A stretch of 32,067 nt of DNA. It comes from Chara braunii. Taxonomy: Eukaryota; Streptophyta; Charophyceae; Charales; Characeae. The stretch spans positions 374,474-406,540 of the forward strand of contig BFEA01000324.1 in assembly GCA_003427395.1 (NCBI GenBank), written 5' to 3'. The notes beneath the pieces are model-generated. The model was given only the letters and a program-made list of their open reading frames with translations, was not told where the DNA came from and did no database searches. Shown one piece after another: positions 9,429 to 17,225 of this stretch. The translations under genes and the position numbers were made by a program. The stretch's first letter is position 1. Each line of letters opens with the position of its first letter.

Positions 9429-9865
9429 TTAATCGGACGCTTCTACCTCCGGGTCCTTGATGACAGCGAGGAGTAGTTTCAGGAAGTCACCACTGCAGTC
9501 CTCCTTAACTCGCTCGGAAAGCGATTTCTTATGCTTCTCCTTGTACAACTCCTTGATGTCCACCAGATCCATATCGGCGCGTGCGATAAGATGACGAACC
9601 AGTCCTGACTCATCGGTGCCCAAACCTTGCACATCACCCTCAATCTCATCCGCGAACACCTGAGGGATCGACAACAGTGTCCTGCACAGATAGACTAGGT
9701 TTTCCTTTATCTTCCCAGAGAATTCTGATTCGATTGCTTCGAATATATTGCCCTCGAACTTGGATGTATATGCCTCAAAGACTGCCTTGATCATGTCTGC
9801 ACTCTCCTGCGTGAGAATGTCGATGAAAGTGTTCTCATCTGTGCCCCACTTGCCAGGACCAGCAT
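9429..9865 (-). CDS. Annexin, terminal exon (repeats 3 and 4)
   Basis: Annexins bind acidic phospholipids at membrane surfaces in a calcium-dependent way. The exon begins after a long pyrimidine tract and ATTCAG acceptor (AG at 9867-9866) and ends at a TAA stop (9431-9429). It encodes about 145 residues. Repeat 3 opens with GKWGTDENTFIDIL and repeat 4 with GLGTDESGLVRHLIARADMD. Each has the type II calcium motif G-x-G/W-G-T with an acidic residue 38-39 positions later (Glu in ESEFSG, Glu/Asp in KEDCSG). The C terminus, SGDFLKLLLAVI then a short acidic tail, is of normal length. The exon starts with two bases of a split codon that joins the exon at 12900-13000 to give Asp. KWGTDE in repeat 3 is usual in animal and protist annexins and, to my knowledge, not in land-plant ones. 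Confidence 0.93.
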
Positions 9866-10133
9866 CTGAATAGCGCCACCAAACCAAAAAAAAGAAAAAA
9901 ACGTAAAAAAAAACACATCAGAATAGGTGGAGGAGCATCAGGCTGACTCATTCTGCTTGTATTTTACTATTTTCATATATATATACATATATATCGTCAA
10001 ATAGAACTGCCCGGTAAACCGTAGGCAGAGAGGGAGAAGAGGACAACAAACGAGGGATATATATATCGTCAAATAGAATATATATATCGTCAAATAGAAC
10101 TGCCCGGTAAACCGTAGGCAGAGAGGGAGAAGA

Positions 10134-10382
10134 NNNNNNNNNNNNNNNNNNNNNNNNNNNNNNNNNNNNNNNNNNNNNNNNNNNNNNNNNNNNNNNNNNN
10201 NNNNNNNNNNNNNNNNNNNNNNNNNNNNNNNNNNNNNNNNNNNNNNNNNNNNNNNNNNNNNNNNNNNNNNNNNNNNNNNNNNNNNNNNNNNNNNNNNNNN
10301 NNNNNNNNNNNNNNNNNNNNNNNNNNNNNNNNNNNNNNNNNNNNNNNNNNNNNNNNNNNNNNNNNNNNNNNNNNNNNNNNNN
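10134..10382. other. Assembly gap (249 N)
   Basis: Run of N flanked on both sides by the same repeat unit, so the array was collapsed or unresolved and its true copy number is unknown. Confidence 1.
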
Positions 10383-10463
10383 ATATATATATATCGTCAA
10401 ATAGAACTGCCCGGTAAACCGTAGGCAGAGAGGGAGAAGAGGACAACAAACGAGGGGCTGTGA

Positions 10464-10512
10464 CAAACTGTTTCGTCGGAGTTTCACCGACTCATCAGGA
10501 GATCGTCACAAA
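10464..10512 (-). ncRNA. Hammerhead ribozyme relic H1
   Basis: Core CTGATGA, perfect stem II (GTCGG, 7-nt loop, CCGAC) and GAAAC are intact on the minus strand. The upstream side (GTGACGATCTC) does not give a proper stem I or a paired cleavage triplet, so self-cleavage is doubtful. Confidence 0.75.
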
Positions 10513-10576
10513 CAGAACTGTCCGGTAAAACCGTAGGCAGAGAGGGAGAAGAGGACAACAAACGAAGGGCTGTGCC

Positions 10577-10630
10577 AAACTGTTTCGTCGGAGTTTCACC
10601 GACTCATCAGGAGGCTGAACCCAGTCAACC
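10577..10630 (-). ncRNA. Hammerhead ribozyme relic H2
   Basis: Core CTGATGA, perfect stem II and GAAAC are intact, and GACTG can pair with CAGTT as stem III. Compared with the copy at 15592 it lacks five bases (TTGAG) that hold the cleavage site and the 5' side of stem I, so cleavage is not expected in cis. Confidence 0.78.
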
Positions 10631-10700
10631 AGATCTGCCTGGTAAACCGTACTAGGCAGAGAGGGAGGGAGAAGAGAACAACAAACAAGGGGCTGTGACA

Positions 10701-10740
10701 ATCTGTTTCGGCGGAGTTTCACCAATTCGTCATTAAAATC
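10701..10740 (-). ncRNA. Hammerhead ribozyme relic H3
   Basis: The GTGAAACTCC loop and GAAAC remain, but CTGATGA reads TAATGA and stem II is mispaired (AATTGG against CCGCC). A dead copy. Confidence 0.65.
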
Positions 10741-10748
10741 GATTACAT

Positions 10749-10843
10749 TGTGTGGCAATTGCATTCATTGCATTAAATTTTGTGGCAATTGCATTCATTG
10801 CATTAAATTTTGTGTGGCAATTGCATTCATTGCATTAAATTAA
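10749..10843. repeat. Three-unit tandem repeat, period about 34-36 bp
   Basis: TGTGGCAATTGCATTCATTG followed by CATTAAAT occurs three times with only one small length change. It adjoins the ribozyme array. Confidence 0.92.
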
Positions 10844-10911
10844 AGAACTAAATTTTTTTCTATCTGTATTCTCCGTTCACTCTGTTGTTCATAGAAGTCG
10901 ATTACTTATGT

Positions 10912-11210
10912 AGGGTACCAGCCGGGCCGCCCGGGTCACCCTATTTTCCCGGGCGGCCTGGCCGTGCAAGGAACAGGGAAAGTCCCAGGCCCCCCCCCCA
11001 AAAAAAAACAAAAAGGAACTCCAAAAAATCCTAAAGACAACTATGTTATGCAGAAAAATAAACTGAAAAACTTTTTCCTCACGGTCACATCGAAATTCTT
11101 TACCAAATGTAAAATAAAATTTTAAATTAAAATTTATTATTATTATTATTATTATTTGTATCTTTTTGGCCCGGCCGGGCAAGTGGACCCGGGTCACTCT
11201 GGTAGCCTAG
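10912..11210. mobile_element. MITE-like element, Mutator-type by target duplication
   Basis: Flanked by the 10-bp direct repeat TTACTTATGT at 10902-10911 and 11211-11220. The ends AGGGTACCAG and CTGGTAGCCT are inverted repeats matching at 9 of 10. Subterminal GC-rich blocks (GGCCGCCCGGG hairpin with CCCGGGCGGCC at 10925-10957; GGCCCGGCCGGG near 11168) surround an AT-rich centre with (TTA)n. No transposase. A 10-bp duplication fits Mutator-like transposition. Confidence 0.72.
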
Positions 11211-11938
11211 TTACTTATGTCAATACAATGAAAAAATACAATAAAATACTAAAAATACCATATTGTTCATACTTATAGATTATATGTTCGATGATAAACA
11301 AGTTAAAACAACTATTTAAGTTAATAATGTAATGAATATTCACATCAATATGACCTCGGACTAGGCAGATGGGAAAAGTTATTCTTAGACAATTGAGAAT
11401 TACGCTCTCATTCCTTTTTTTTCCCCCCTTAGCTCCTTGAATTTCCTTCCGAAAACAGAAATTTTATTACCAGGCCACTGAGGCCAGTGCCCAAGGCCTC
11501 AGTACAGAAGGGTCCTGCCAAAAATCCAGGGGTACATTTCACCCACTTGATAGGTGAGGGACCTGAGGGTCATGGTCGAATCAAAACACGGTGAGGGGAG
11601 CGAGGACTGCACACAGCATACTCATCTTGCATACACAGTTAAAAAAATATAAATAAAAAGAAAACACAAAAGAAAAAGAAAAGAAAAAAGACAAAGAACT
11701 GCACACAGCACGCACATCTTGCGGTAGTCCGCTGCACGAGTCAACCCTCCACGCAAACAGCAGACTGGCCATCGCTGCCTCATCCATACGGTTTTGAAAT
11801 AATTATGAGTTTGCACTTTTTAGAAGTTCTTTTGTTTTATAAAGTTCGTCTGTGGCACATTGATCAATTGTAAAACAGTGTAAATATGACAAAATTATTT
11901 GAAAAATACAACAATCAAATAATAAATATTCTATTAAT

Positions 11939-12140
11939 TTAATTCACCAGCACCCCGCCCAGCTAAGGATGCCCGGCCTACATTCATCTAGCGCACCAAA
12001 ACAAAGACGGAACCGACCCGGGCCTCATTTTGACTTCGCACCGCCAGCCATTTCGGTCCGGTACCCAACCCCCCCAAAAAAGCAGCCATAAACGAGCCAG
12101 ATATTTGCTTTTCAACCGGGGATAGGCACCGGTGGTTTAA
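11939..12140. mobile_element. TTAA-flanked MITE (family T)
   Basis: Bounded by TTAA on both sides; ends TTCACCAGCACC and GGCACCGGTGGT are imperfect inverted repeats that match the family ACCACCAGTACC. Length about 200 bp, as for the copy at 19892. Confidence 0.5.
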
Positions 12141-12699
12141 GGGTTACTTTGCAAAACGCCCCCATAAAAAATGCCCCCCAAAAGATGTGAATAGAGTGGA
12201 ATGCCTCTCTGACAAAAACAATATGTTGTGAAATACCCCTGGCATCGGTTGGACCCCCGATCTTTGCAATATAACCCTGCGAGGTGCCATCCAACTTTGC
12301 AAAATGCCCCACTATTTCCAAGTCCCGCTTGCAAAATACCCGGGCCCAAACAGTGAGGTCCAGATCACAAATTTGCGCACGGGGCTGACAGGGTCTTAAG
12401 TTCTCTTAACACATAACACACAGAATTCTGCCCAAAAGGGCATTCCGCTCCACCCACATCTTTCACAGGCATTTTGGCACATATGTCAACTTCTGGGGGT
12501 ATTTTACTATTTTGCAAAAGTGTCCCATTTTTGTGGAAATTGTGAGCTTTTCAAAATTTGAATCACCTTTACATATCATATGTAGATCCCTATCCTGCAT
12601 GCAAGGCCGTAGACGGACATTCTTTTTGTTTCTTTCTTTTTTGGATGGAGGGATAAGAAAAGATCAGTAACACTCACTTCGGGAGCAAAACAGAACCAA

Positions 12700-12752
12700 T
12701 ACAAACGAGGGGATGTGACAAACTGTTTCGTCAAATAGAAGTCTGCAAGAAG
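12700..12752 (-). repeat. Ribozyme repeat fragment with core deleted
   Basis: Minus strand has GCAGACTTC then TTTGACGAAACAGTTTGTCA and CCCCTCGTTTGT. GAAAC and the downstream unit are present, but stem I, CTGATGA and stem II are missing. Confidence 0.65.
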
Positions 12753-12899
12753 AATGTAGGAAAAAAATAGCGCAAATGATCAGACGAATACAAACTTTCA
12801 AATTACTTATAAAATTTTCACCTCGTTAATTTCGAATTCAATTTGTTGATTTTATCGCTTTGCGCCCTCATCCCATCCCATATAGAAAGAATTACTAAC

Positions 12900-13000
12900 C
12901 ATAAATATCTTGCGCAAGTTGATGGGCCCGATCCTCATCAGCTGGCTCCGTACTGCGTGTGCTCGTTATCAGCTTCACCAAAAGGGTCCTGAACCATCCA
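12900..13000 (-). CDS. Annexin, internal exon (end of repeat 2, linker to repeat 3)
   Basis: This 101-bp exon contains no start codon. It begins after a T-rich tract and TTAGCAG (AG at 13002-13001) and ends at donor GTTAGT (12899). Joined to its neighbours, one base completes a Gly codon, 33 codons follow, and the last G pairs with AT of the next exon to make Asp. It encodes GWFRTLLVKLITSTR, then a short acidic linker and HQLAQDIY. This is the expected C-D-E helix part of annexin repeat 2 leading into the repeat 3 linker. Both phases fit, which strongly supports the gene model. Confidence 0.88.
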
Positions 13001-13237
13001 CTGCTAACAGAAAACAACACAAAAATTTTCCAAATTTGTTTTTCATTTTTAGTTTTTTGAACTGTAAGATATTTGGGTTTTCTAACTCTTTAAATTAAAA
13101 GTTAAATTAAAAGTTAAAAGTTAAAACCCTACACACAGCAGATGGTGCTTTTCTGAAAATGCAATTTATACCAAATCCCACGAGCTCCGATTGGAAAGAA
13201 AGGCAGTTTCTTGATTTTTTTTTTTTTTTTTTTTAAC

Positions 13238-13320
13238 AACTGGACCGTTTCTCGATGTGTGTCATCCTTGCACAAGGGCCATGCTAATCTTCTCTGTATC
13301 AAGTACTATCGTCCAAATTG
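13238..13320 (-). ncRNA. U6 snRNA-derived copy 3
   Basis: Minus strand: GATACAGAGAAGATTAGCAT, GGCCCTTGTGCAAGGATGAC, then ACATCGAGAAACGGTCCAG, which is the plant-type U6 3' end. A small insertion splits the ATTGGAACGATACAG block. The copy is followed by about 20 A, as expected of a retrocopy, not by a terminator. Confidence 0.85.
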
Positions 13321-13460
13321 CTCTTCAATTTCCTCGTTCTTAAAGCCCTACACACAGCATACGGTGCTTTTCTGACAATGCAATCCATCACAAATCCCAT
13401 CCAATTACAATCAGAAGAAAGAACGGCGGTACCTAGATCGATTTTCTTTTTCTTTAATTA

Positions 13461-13562
13461 AAAATTTGGACCATTTCTCGATTTACAGCATTATATGCAT
13501 GTAATCGCTGTTCAGGGGCCATGCTAATCTTCTCTCTGCATTGTTCCAATTTTAACGGATTT
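13461..13562 (-). ncRNA. U6 snRNA-derived copy 4
   Basis: Minus strand: TTAAAATTGGAACAATGCAG, AGAAGATTAGCATGGCCCCT, an insertion in the GATGACACGC region, then AAATCGAGAAATGGTCCAAA with TTTTT after it. The 3' end is the plant type, base for base as I remember it. GATACAGAGA reads AATGCAGAGAGA, so function is unlikely. Confidence 0.87.
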
Positions 13563-13869
13563 CCTGCAGTACAAAATCGACTTTTTTCAAGTTTTGAAGT
13601 TTTTTCTCATAGCAACAAAATTGAAAATTTGAACTTAACAAACTTTTTTCAGAATGAGTTTTTTCTCTGCATTTAAGTTTTTTTTTTTTTTAAGAAAAGT
13701 GGACTTCCATATTAATATAGCCAGCAAATGAGCCCGGTGTCCCTTACATCATTTTTTGCTGCGGTCAAACGGGCTAAGCAAACCACTCCCGGCCAAACCT
13801 ATCCCCACCACAGCCCCACCAAGGTTACAAATCCAATGATCCCAATCCCAACCCTAAAACAAAATCCGC

Positions 13870-13870
<1 letters not shown>

Positions 13871-13917
<47 letters not shown>
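13871..13917. repeat. Poly(T) tract, 47 T
   Basis: Uninterrupted run. Poly-Phe and poly-Lys frames across it are artefacts. Confidence 0.99.
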
Positions 13918-13922
<5 letters not shown>

Positions 13923-14149
13923 GAGTTCTTGACTTTCTAATTTTTAAAACCCTACAGACAGCGGACAGTTGGAGGGGGAGGGAGTGACAAAAGCGAGATT
14001 GGTTGTGGGTGCTCCCCAATTTTGGGTATATTTGAGGCAAACTCTTTTTGAGTCTAGAATCTAGATAATACAGCAATGATGACCATACGCTGTATTCGGA
14101 TGAAAAAGGTAGCACTGGTAGTGTTTCACCTGAGGTCAACTCCCACTGG

Positions 14150-14272
14150 CAGCGTTGAGTTTCCTTAACACCCGTATGTGGACCTGTTTGTGGAGAGGCG
14201 AGTTTGAGGTGAAGCTCAACACGATTTATGCACATCTCCTCAAACACGTCCAGATTAAGGCTTTGTGGAAAC
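14150..14272. repeat. Dispersed repeat shared with 23757-23850
   Basis: Contains TTTGTGGAGAGGCGAG and, inverted, CTCCTCAAACACGTCCAGAT; the copy near 23775 has TTTGTGGAGAGGTGCA and AAACCCCTCCAGATTCAGG in the same order. Probably a decayed fold-back. Confidence 0.5.
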
Positions 14273-14635
14273 TCAAGGCTGCTAGTGGGACTTGGCCCCT
14301 GGAGGGGTGAGGTTTGTGTGTGGTTAGCACAAAGACAGCACCAGAGGTTCTTAGTGCGATCCACTACCAATTCCCTGGTGGTAAAAAAAGGAAATTTCGT
14401 ATCAATGGTTCATGGAAATTCAACACGTTCCTTCCTTGGATTGTCTGTTAAGGGCGTTCTTTACCTTTCTTAGCTTTTCCGCGATCCCTGGACAGAGGTT
14501 ATATCTCCGTTGTGTGGACCACCAGAATCAGTTATGTCAATCTTCTCTCCCTTGACAATGTGGGGACCACCACAACCAGGTTGCCAACATCAGTGACAGA
14601 ACAGCCCAGCGTATGGACCTCGTGAGCTCCACAAG

Positions 14636-14800
14636 TTACCAAACGTGCAAAATGAAAGTGAATCTTCTGCCTTACGCTATAACATGGAAAGATACACCAC
14701 CATTTATTTTTTTGTCCACCACCATATTTTGTGTCTTTTGTGCATGCAGTGAGCAGTGGAGTGAGGCCCTATTGAGTATGGTTGGTGTCCACACGGTTTG
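14636..14800 (+). mobile_element. Short fold-back element, family F (copy 2)
   Basis: Shares with 25697-25787 the order GTGCAAAATGA, GTGAATCTTC, GAAAGATACACCACCAT, TTGTGTCTTTTGTGCATG, and then GAGCAGTGGAGTGAGGCCC. Inverted ends are weaker here than in copy 3. Confidence 0.6.
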
Positions 14801-15514
14801 ATAATGTCGACTTCCATTTCCGTCAAGGACGTAACTGACAACACCTAGATGGGGACAACAGACTGCAACAACAACAAAAAAAAAAGGACATCACGCAACA
14901 GGTGGCAGGCAATGTGCAACAAGCGGCGATGTACCGATTCGTGCGGTTTTTTTTTTTTTTACCTTGGAAGTTAAAATCTTCTAAAGCAGACCATGACGCA
15001 CACTGAAATGCTTGTGTTGCCTTAAATTTCCCTTATAGTGCAGTTCTTCGGTTCCCTTAGAACCATTTCTTCGAGCAACCCTCTTTTCCACTGTGCCTCT
15101 CATTTCTTCGATAAGGTTCTCCACCTTAACGTGGATGAGCGCAAGCTGCCCAAATCCCCTTGTGTCATCCTCTTGCGATATTCTGCATATCTGGGCTTCA
15201 AATTTCGGTGCATTTGCATCCACTCGATACCAATTGGCATAACATGATTCATAAACTGCTGTGGTCATGCCACCTTCTCTGGAATGCTAGTGTTCAGATT
15301 TCAACAGCTCCCCCAAAGAACAAACATACTTTCCAAGAATGACAACTAATTTAACTAATGTATAATAACTTAATAAATACTCCTTACAAAACAATGTTCT
15401 CTGGAATAATTATGAAAAATAGGCTCAAACTGTACCATGGGGATATTTCATACTAGTGGTGGGACCTTCTTCCCATAAATTTGATACCTTACACAAATAA
15501 TATATATATATATA

Positions 15515-15660
15515 TATAGTCAAACAGAGCTGCCTACGGTGAACCGTAGGCAGAGAGGGAGGGAGAAGAGGACAACAAACGAGGGGCTGTGGCAAACTGT
15601 TTTGTCGGAGTTTCACCGACTCATCAGGAGGCTGAACCCTCAACAGTCTGCAGAATCCCC
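15515..15660 (-). repeat. Single ribozyme repeat unit
   Basis: Same unit as the array at 9967-10740, preceded by (TA)n. Its hairpin is perfect: CTGCCTACGG and CCGTAGGCAG around a 4-nt loop (about 15529-15552). The ribozyme occupies the other end. Confidence 0.85.
15592..15651 (-). ncRNA. Type III hammerhead ribozyme, near complete (H4)
   Basis: Read on the minus strand: stem III 5' side GCAGACTG, then TT (triplet GUU, predicted cleavage between 15642 and 15641), stem I GAGG-GTTCAG-CCTC, core CTGATGA, stem II GTCGG-loop-CCGAC, then AAAA where the family has GAAA, and stem III 3' side CAGTTTGC. Stem III pairs over 8 bp with one G-U. All helices and the spacing are those of a type III hammerhead, a self-cleaving RNA. 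The one core fault is G12 to A, known to cripple catalysis. Sibling copies keep GAAA. Confidence 0.87.
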
Positions 15661-16288
15661 TAACTGATTACACTGTAAGTGACAATCCACCTTAACCCCG
15701 GCTGTGGTTAAGCATCAACGACTGCCCGACAACTGATACCCTGAGGTGGGCACCAACCACTTCCCTCAAGGTACCTGTGGCAAAAGTCAAAGCAGACTAT
15801 CACTCACCCACACCAGATGGAAAACTCTACAGACTGTCGGTTCACACCCCATCACAAGCAAGCAAAACACCCACTATATATCTATATATATATAGTCACA
15901 AAACTACAAACTAAAAGAGCGCACTTTGCAAAACAAACGACACATGACTCTAACAGCAATCCTACACAGAAAGTGCTACCATCTTCATCTGAATGGAATG
16001 CCCCATCACTATCTCTGTATCTAGACGGAACGTTGCACCAAATGCAGCTATGATAGTGACCAGGCATCCTGTCCAGGTGACGACGGCAGGGTTGCCTTTT
16101 GCTTTCCTTTCGATTCAGAAGAAGAAGCGCCTTGCCACACACATTATTAAACATGTAAAAAAAGAAAGCTATTTGCCAGAAGGTTCAGTGGAACCCACTG
16201 ACTAAAACAGGGGGTGAACAAGAAGAGTCCTAAGCGTGTGGGATAACTAGAAGGGGTTGCTTAGGTGTACAGGACAGAGGAGACTTAC

Positions 16289-16593
16289 CCTGTCTCGCCC
16301 GCAACGTCAGCTTGTAGCTCTTTGCCGTACAGAGCTTCATAGACGGCAGACACAGCGGCCAGCTGTGGTGATGTGCGAGTGCAGATGATTTCGACCAGTT
16401 TCTTCTCGTCGGTGCCGAGTCCGGCCATGGCATCGTGCAACCATACGGCGTCGCGCCAAGGGGCCGGCTCGAAAAGAGCCAGCAAACCGCTGCGTAAACA
16501 TTTATCGTGCACCTTTTCCTTGATCATCTCCGGCACCCATTCCTCATGGGTATCCTTGATATACGCAACAATCCCGTCCCGCTGCGACCACGA
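16289..16593 (-). CDS. Annexin, internal exon (end of repeat 1, start of repeat 2)
   Basis: Encodes the last helices of repeat 1 (SQRDGIVAYIKDTHEEW through LLALFEPAPWRDAVWLHDAM) and the first part of repeat 2 (GLGTDEKKLVEIICTRTSPQ to ADVAGETG). Repeat 2 keeps the calcium motif GLGT with Glu 39 residues later. The exon ends at GTAAGT (donor from 16288), leaving two bases of a Gly codon that the next exon completes. The 5' limit is less sure: acceptor AG could be at 16595-16594 (start 16593) or at 16583-16582 (start 16581). The frame stays open to a Met at 16662 but that part is not annexin-like. The exon or exons for the start of repeat 1 should lie upstream on this strand; I did not find them. 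Confidence 0.87.
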
Positions 16594-16833
16594 CTGCTCC
16601 AACCAACCGAAAAAAATCACAACGAGAACCACACGAACACTTTCAGATTGTTTGGTACCCAAATCCTCGTCGGAAACAAAAAAATGTCATTGCCACTTCT
16701 CACAAACACTTCTGAAAGACTAATTAATGCTGCCGAAAGATCTTGAAATGATCATGATAAAATTTGAAGCCACCCGCCCCCCCCACAACAAGGGAAGATG
16801 ATACGAGCAACCTACCCCTGGCAAGGGTTCTGG
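16594..16833. other. Probable annexin intron sequence upstream of the first visible exon
   Basis: No exon with annexin repeat 1 features was recognised here. A short C-run lies near 16777. Confidence 0.4.
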
Positions 16834-16890
16834 CTGCTCCAGTCTATTAGCGGGGAGCTTCATGTGCTGGAAAGCGGGTCAAGCGTCCGT
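16834..16890 (+). repeat. Dispersed repeat, family B (copy 3)
   Basis: TGCTCCAGTCTATTAGCGGG, GAGCTTCATGTGCTGG, AAGCGGGTCAAGCGTCC. Confidence 0.7.
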
Positions 16891-17225
16891 TGAATCACCA
16901 TAAGTGTTGATAGAGTGGGGGGATGATAACATTGTGAGCCTTCACACCAGCACTGACTACCCCAGGGAGAACTGGTGGATTCACTGCGCAGGAGTCGAAA
17001 GAACTTGGAAATTGGTTGATGGCTGTGTGTAATACCTCTTCACCCGACTGCCGGGCGCCTGAGCGGCAACCAGAACGAGTATTACTTCTGCAGCCAACTA
17101 TGACACATCTTACTGACCTATAACAAAAATAAACAAATAAATAGTAATGATTATAAAAAATAAAAATCTTACTGACCCTTTTCTTTTTTTTATTTTTTTA
17201 ACCATTTTCTAGAAAGAACATTCCG
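16891..17225. other. Gene-free stretch
   Basis: No gene or named element seen. Confidence 0.4.

Larger units (their letters stand above)
9967..10740 (-). repeat. Tandem array of hammerhead-ribozyme repeat units
   Basis: Unit of about 112-118 bp, best seen at 10391-10504, 10505-10616 and 10617-10735; 5'-truncated units lie at 9985-10060 and 10080-10133. On the minus strand each full unit carries a hammerhead core, a C/T-rich stretch (GTTTGTTGTCCTCTTCTCCC) and a hairpin CTGCCTACGG...CCGGGCAG, often followed by a TATATA tract. The unit recurs alone at 15515-15660. No protein is encoded. The organisation resembles plant retrozymes and small metazoan ribozyme repeats. Confidence 0.85.
9866..12899 (-). 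other. Annexin intron (about 3.0 kb)
   Basis: GT-AG intron: donor GTTAGT at 12899, acceptor ATTCAG at 9866. It contains the hammerhead repeat array, the 249-N gap, a triple tandem repeat, two MITE-like elements and a ribozyme remnant, listed separately. The rest, chiefly 11221-11938 and 12141-12699, is AT-rich with no gene. 12141-12360 shows several loose GCAAAAT.CCCC motifs. Confidence 0.8.
13125..13571 (-). repeat. U6-headed composite repeat, two tandem units of about 217 bp
   Basis: On the minus strand each unit has a U6-derived part, an A- or T-rich spacer, and a shared tail of about 90 bp containing GATT.G..AT..ATTGCATT, TCAGAAAAGCACC, TGCTGTGTGTAGGG and TTTAA. Tails lie at about 13125-13214 and 13342-13446; a fragment (CCCTACAGACAGCGGACAG) lies near 13950. 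The fixed U6-plus-tail order suggests a mobile unit rather than two unrelated pseudogenes. Confidence 0.65.
13001..16288 (-). other. Annexin intron (about 3.3 kb)
   Basis: GT-AG intron: donor GTAAGT at 16288, acceptor AG at 13002-13001. It holds two U6-headed repeats, a poly(T) tract, a family F element and a ribozyme repeat, listed separately. In 14801-15514 and 15660-16288 I see no gene; a minus frame at 14981-15268 is open for 95 codons but matches no family I know. Confidence 0.78.

Noticed and set aside
9948-10764. Open frames across the ribozyme array and N gap (for example reading LRRNSLSQPLVCC)
   Set aside because: They are translations of the non-coding repeat unit and of N bases.
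13728-14370. ORFs of 63 (plus) and 181 (minus) codons over the poly(T) tract
   Set aside because: The poly-Phe or poly-Lys ends come from the 47-T run. The rest of the minus frame overlaps a dispersed repeat also found at 23757, so it is not a host gene.
14981-15268. 95-codon minus ORF as an additional annexin exon
   Set aside because: It has no annexin motifs, and the exons at 16289 and 12900 already join in phase without it.
16594-16662. Met at 16662 as the annexin start codon
   Set aside because: The residues between it and SQRDGI are not annexin-like, and most of repeat 1 would be missing. A splice acceptor near 16594 or 16582 explains the frame better.
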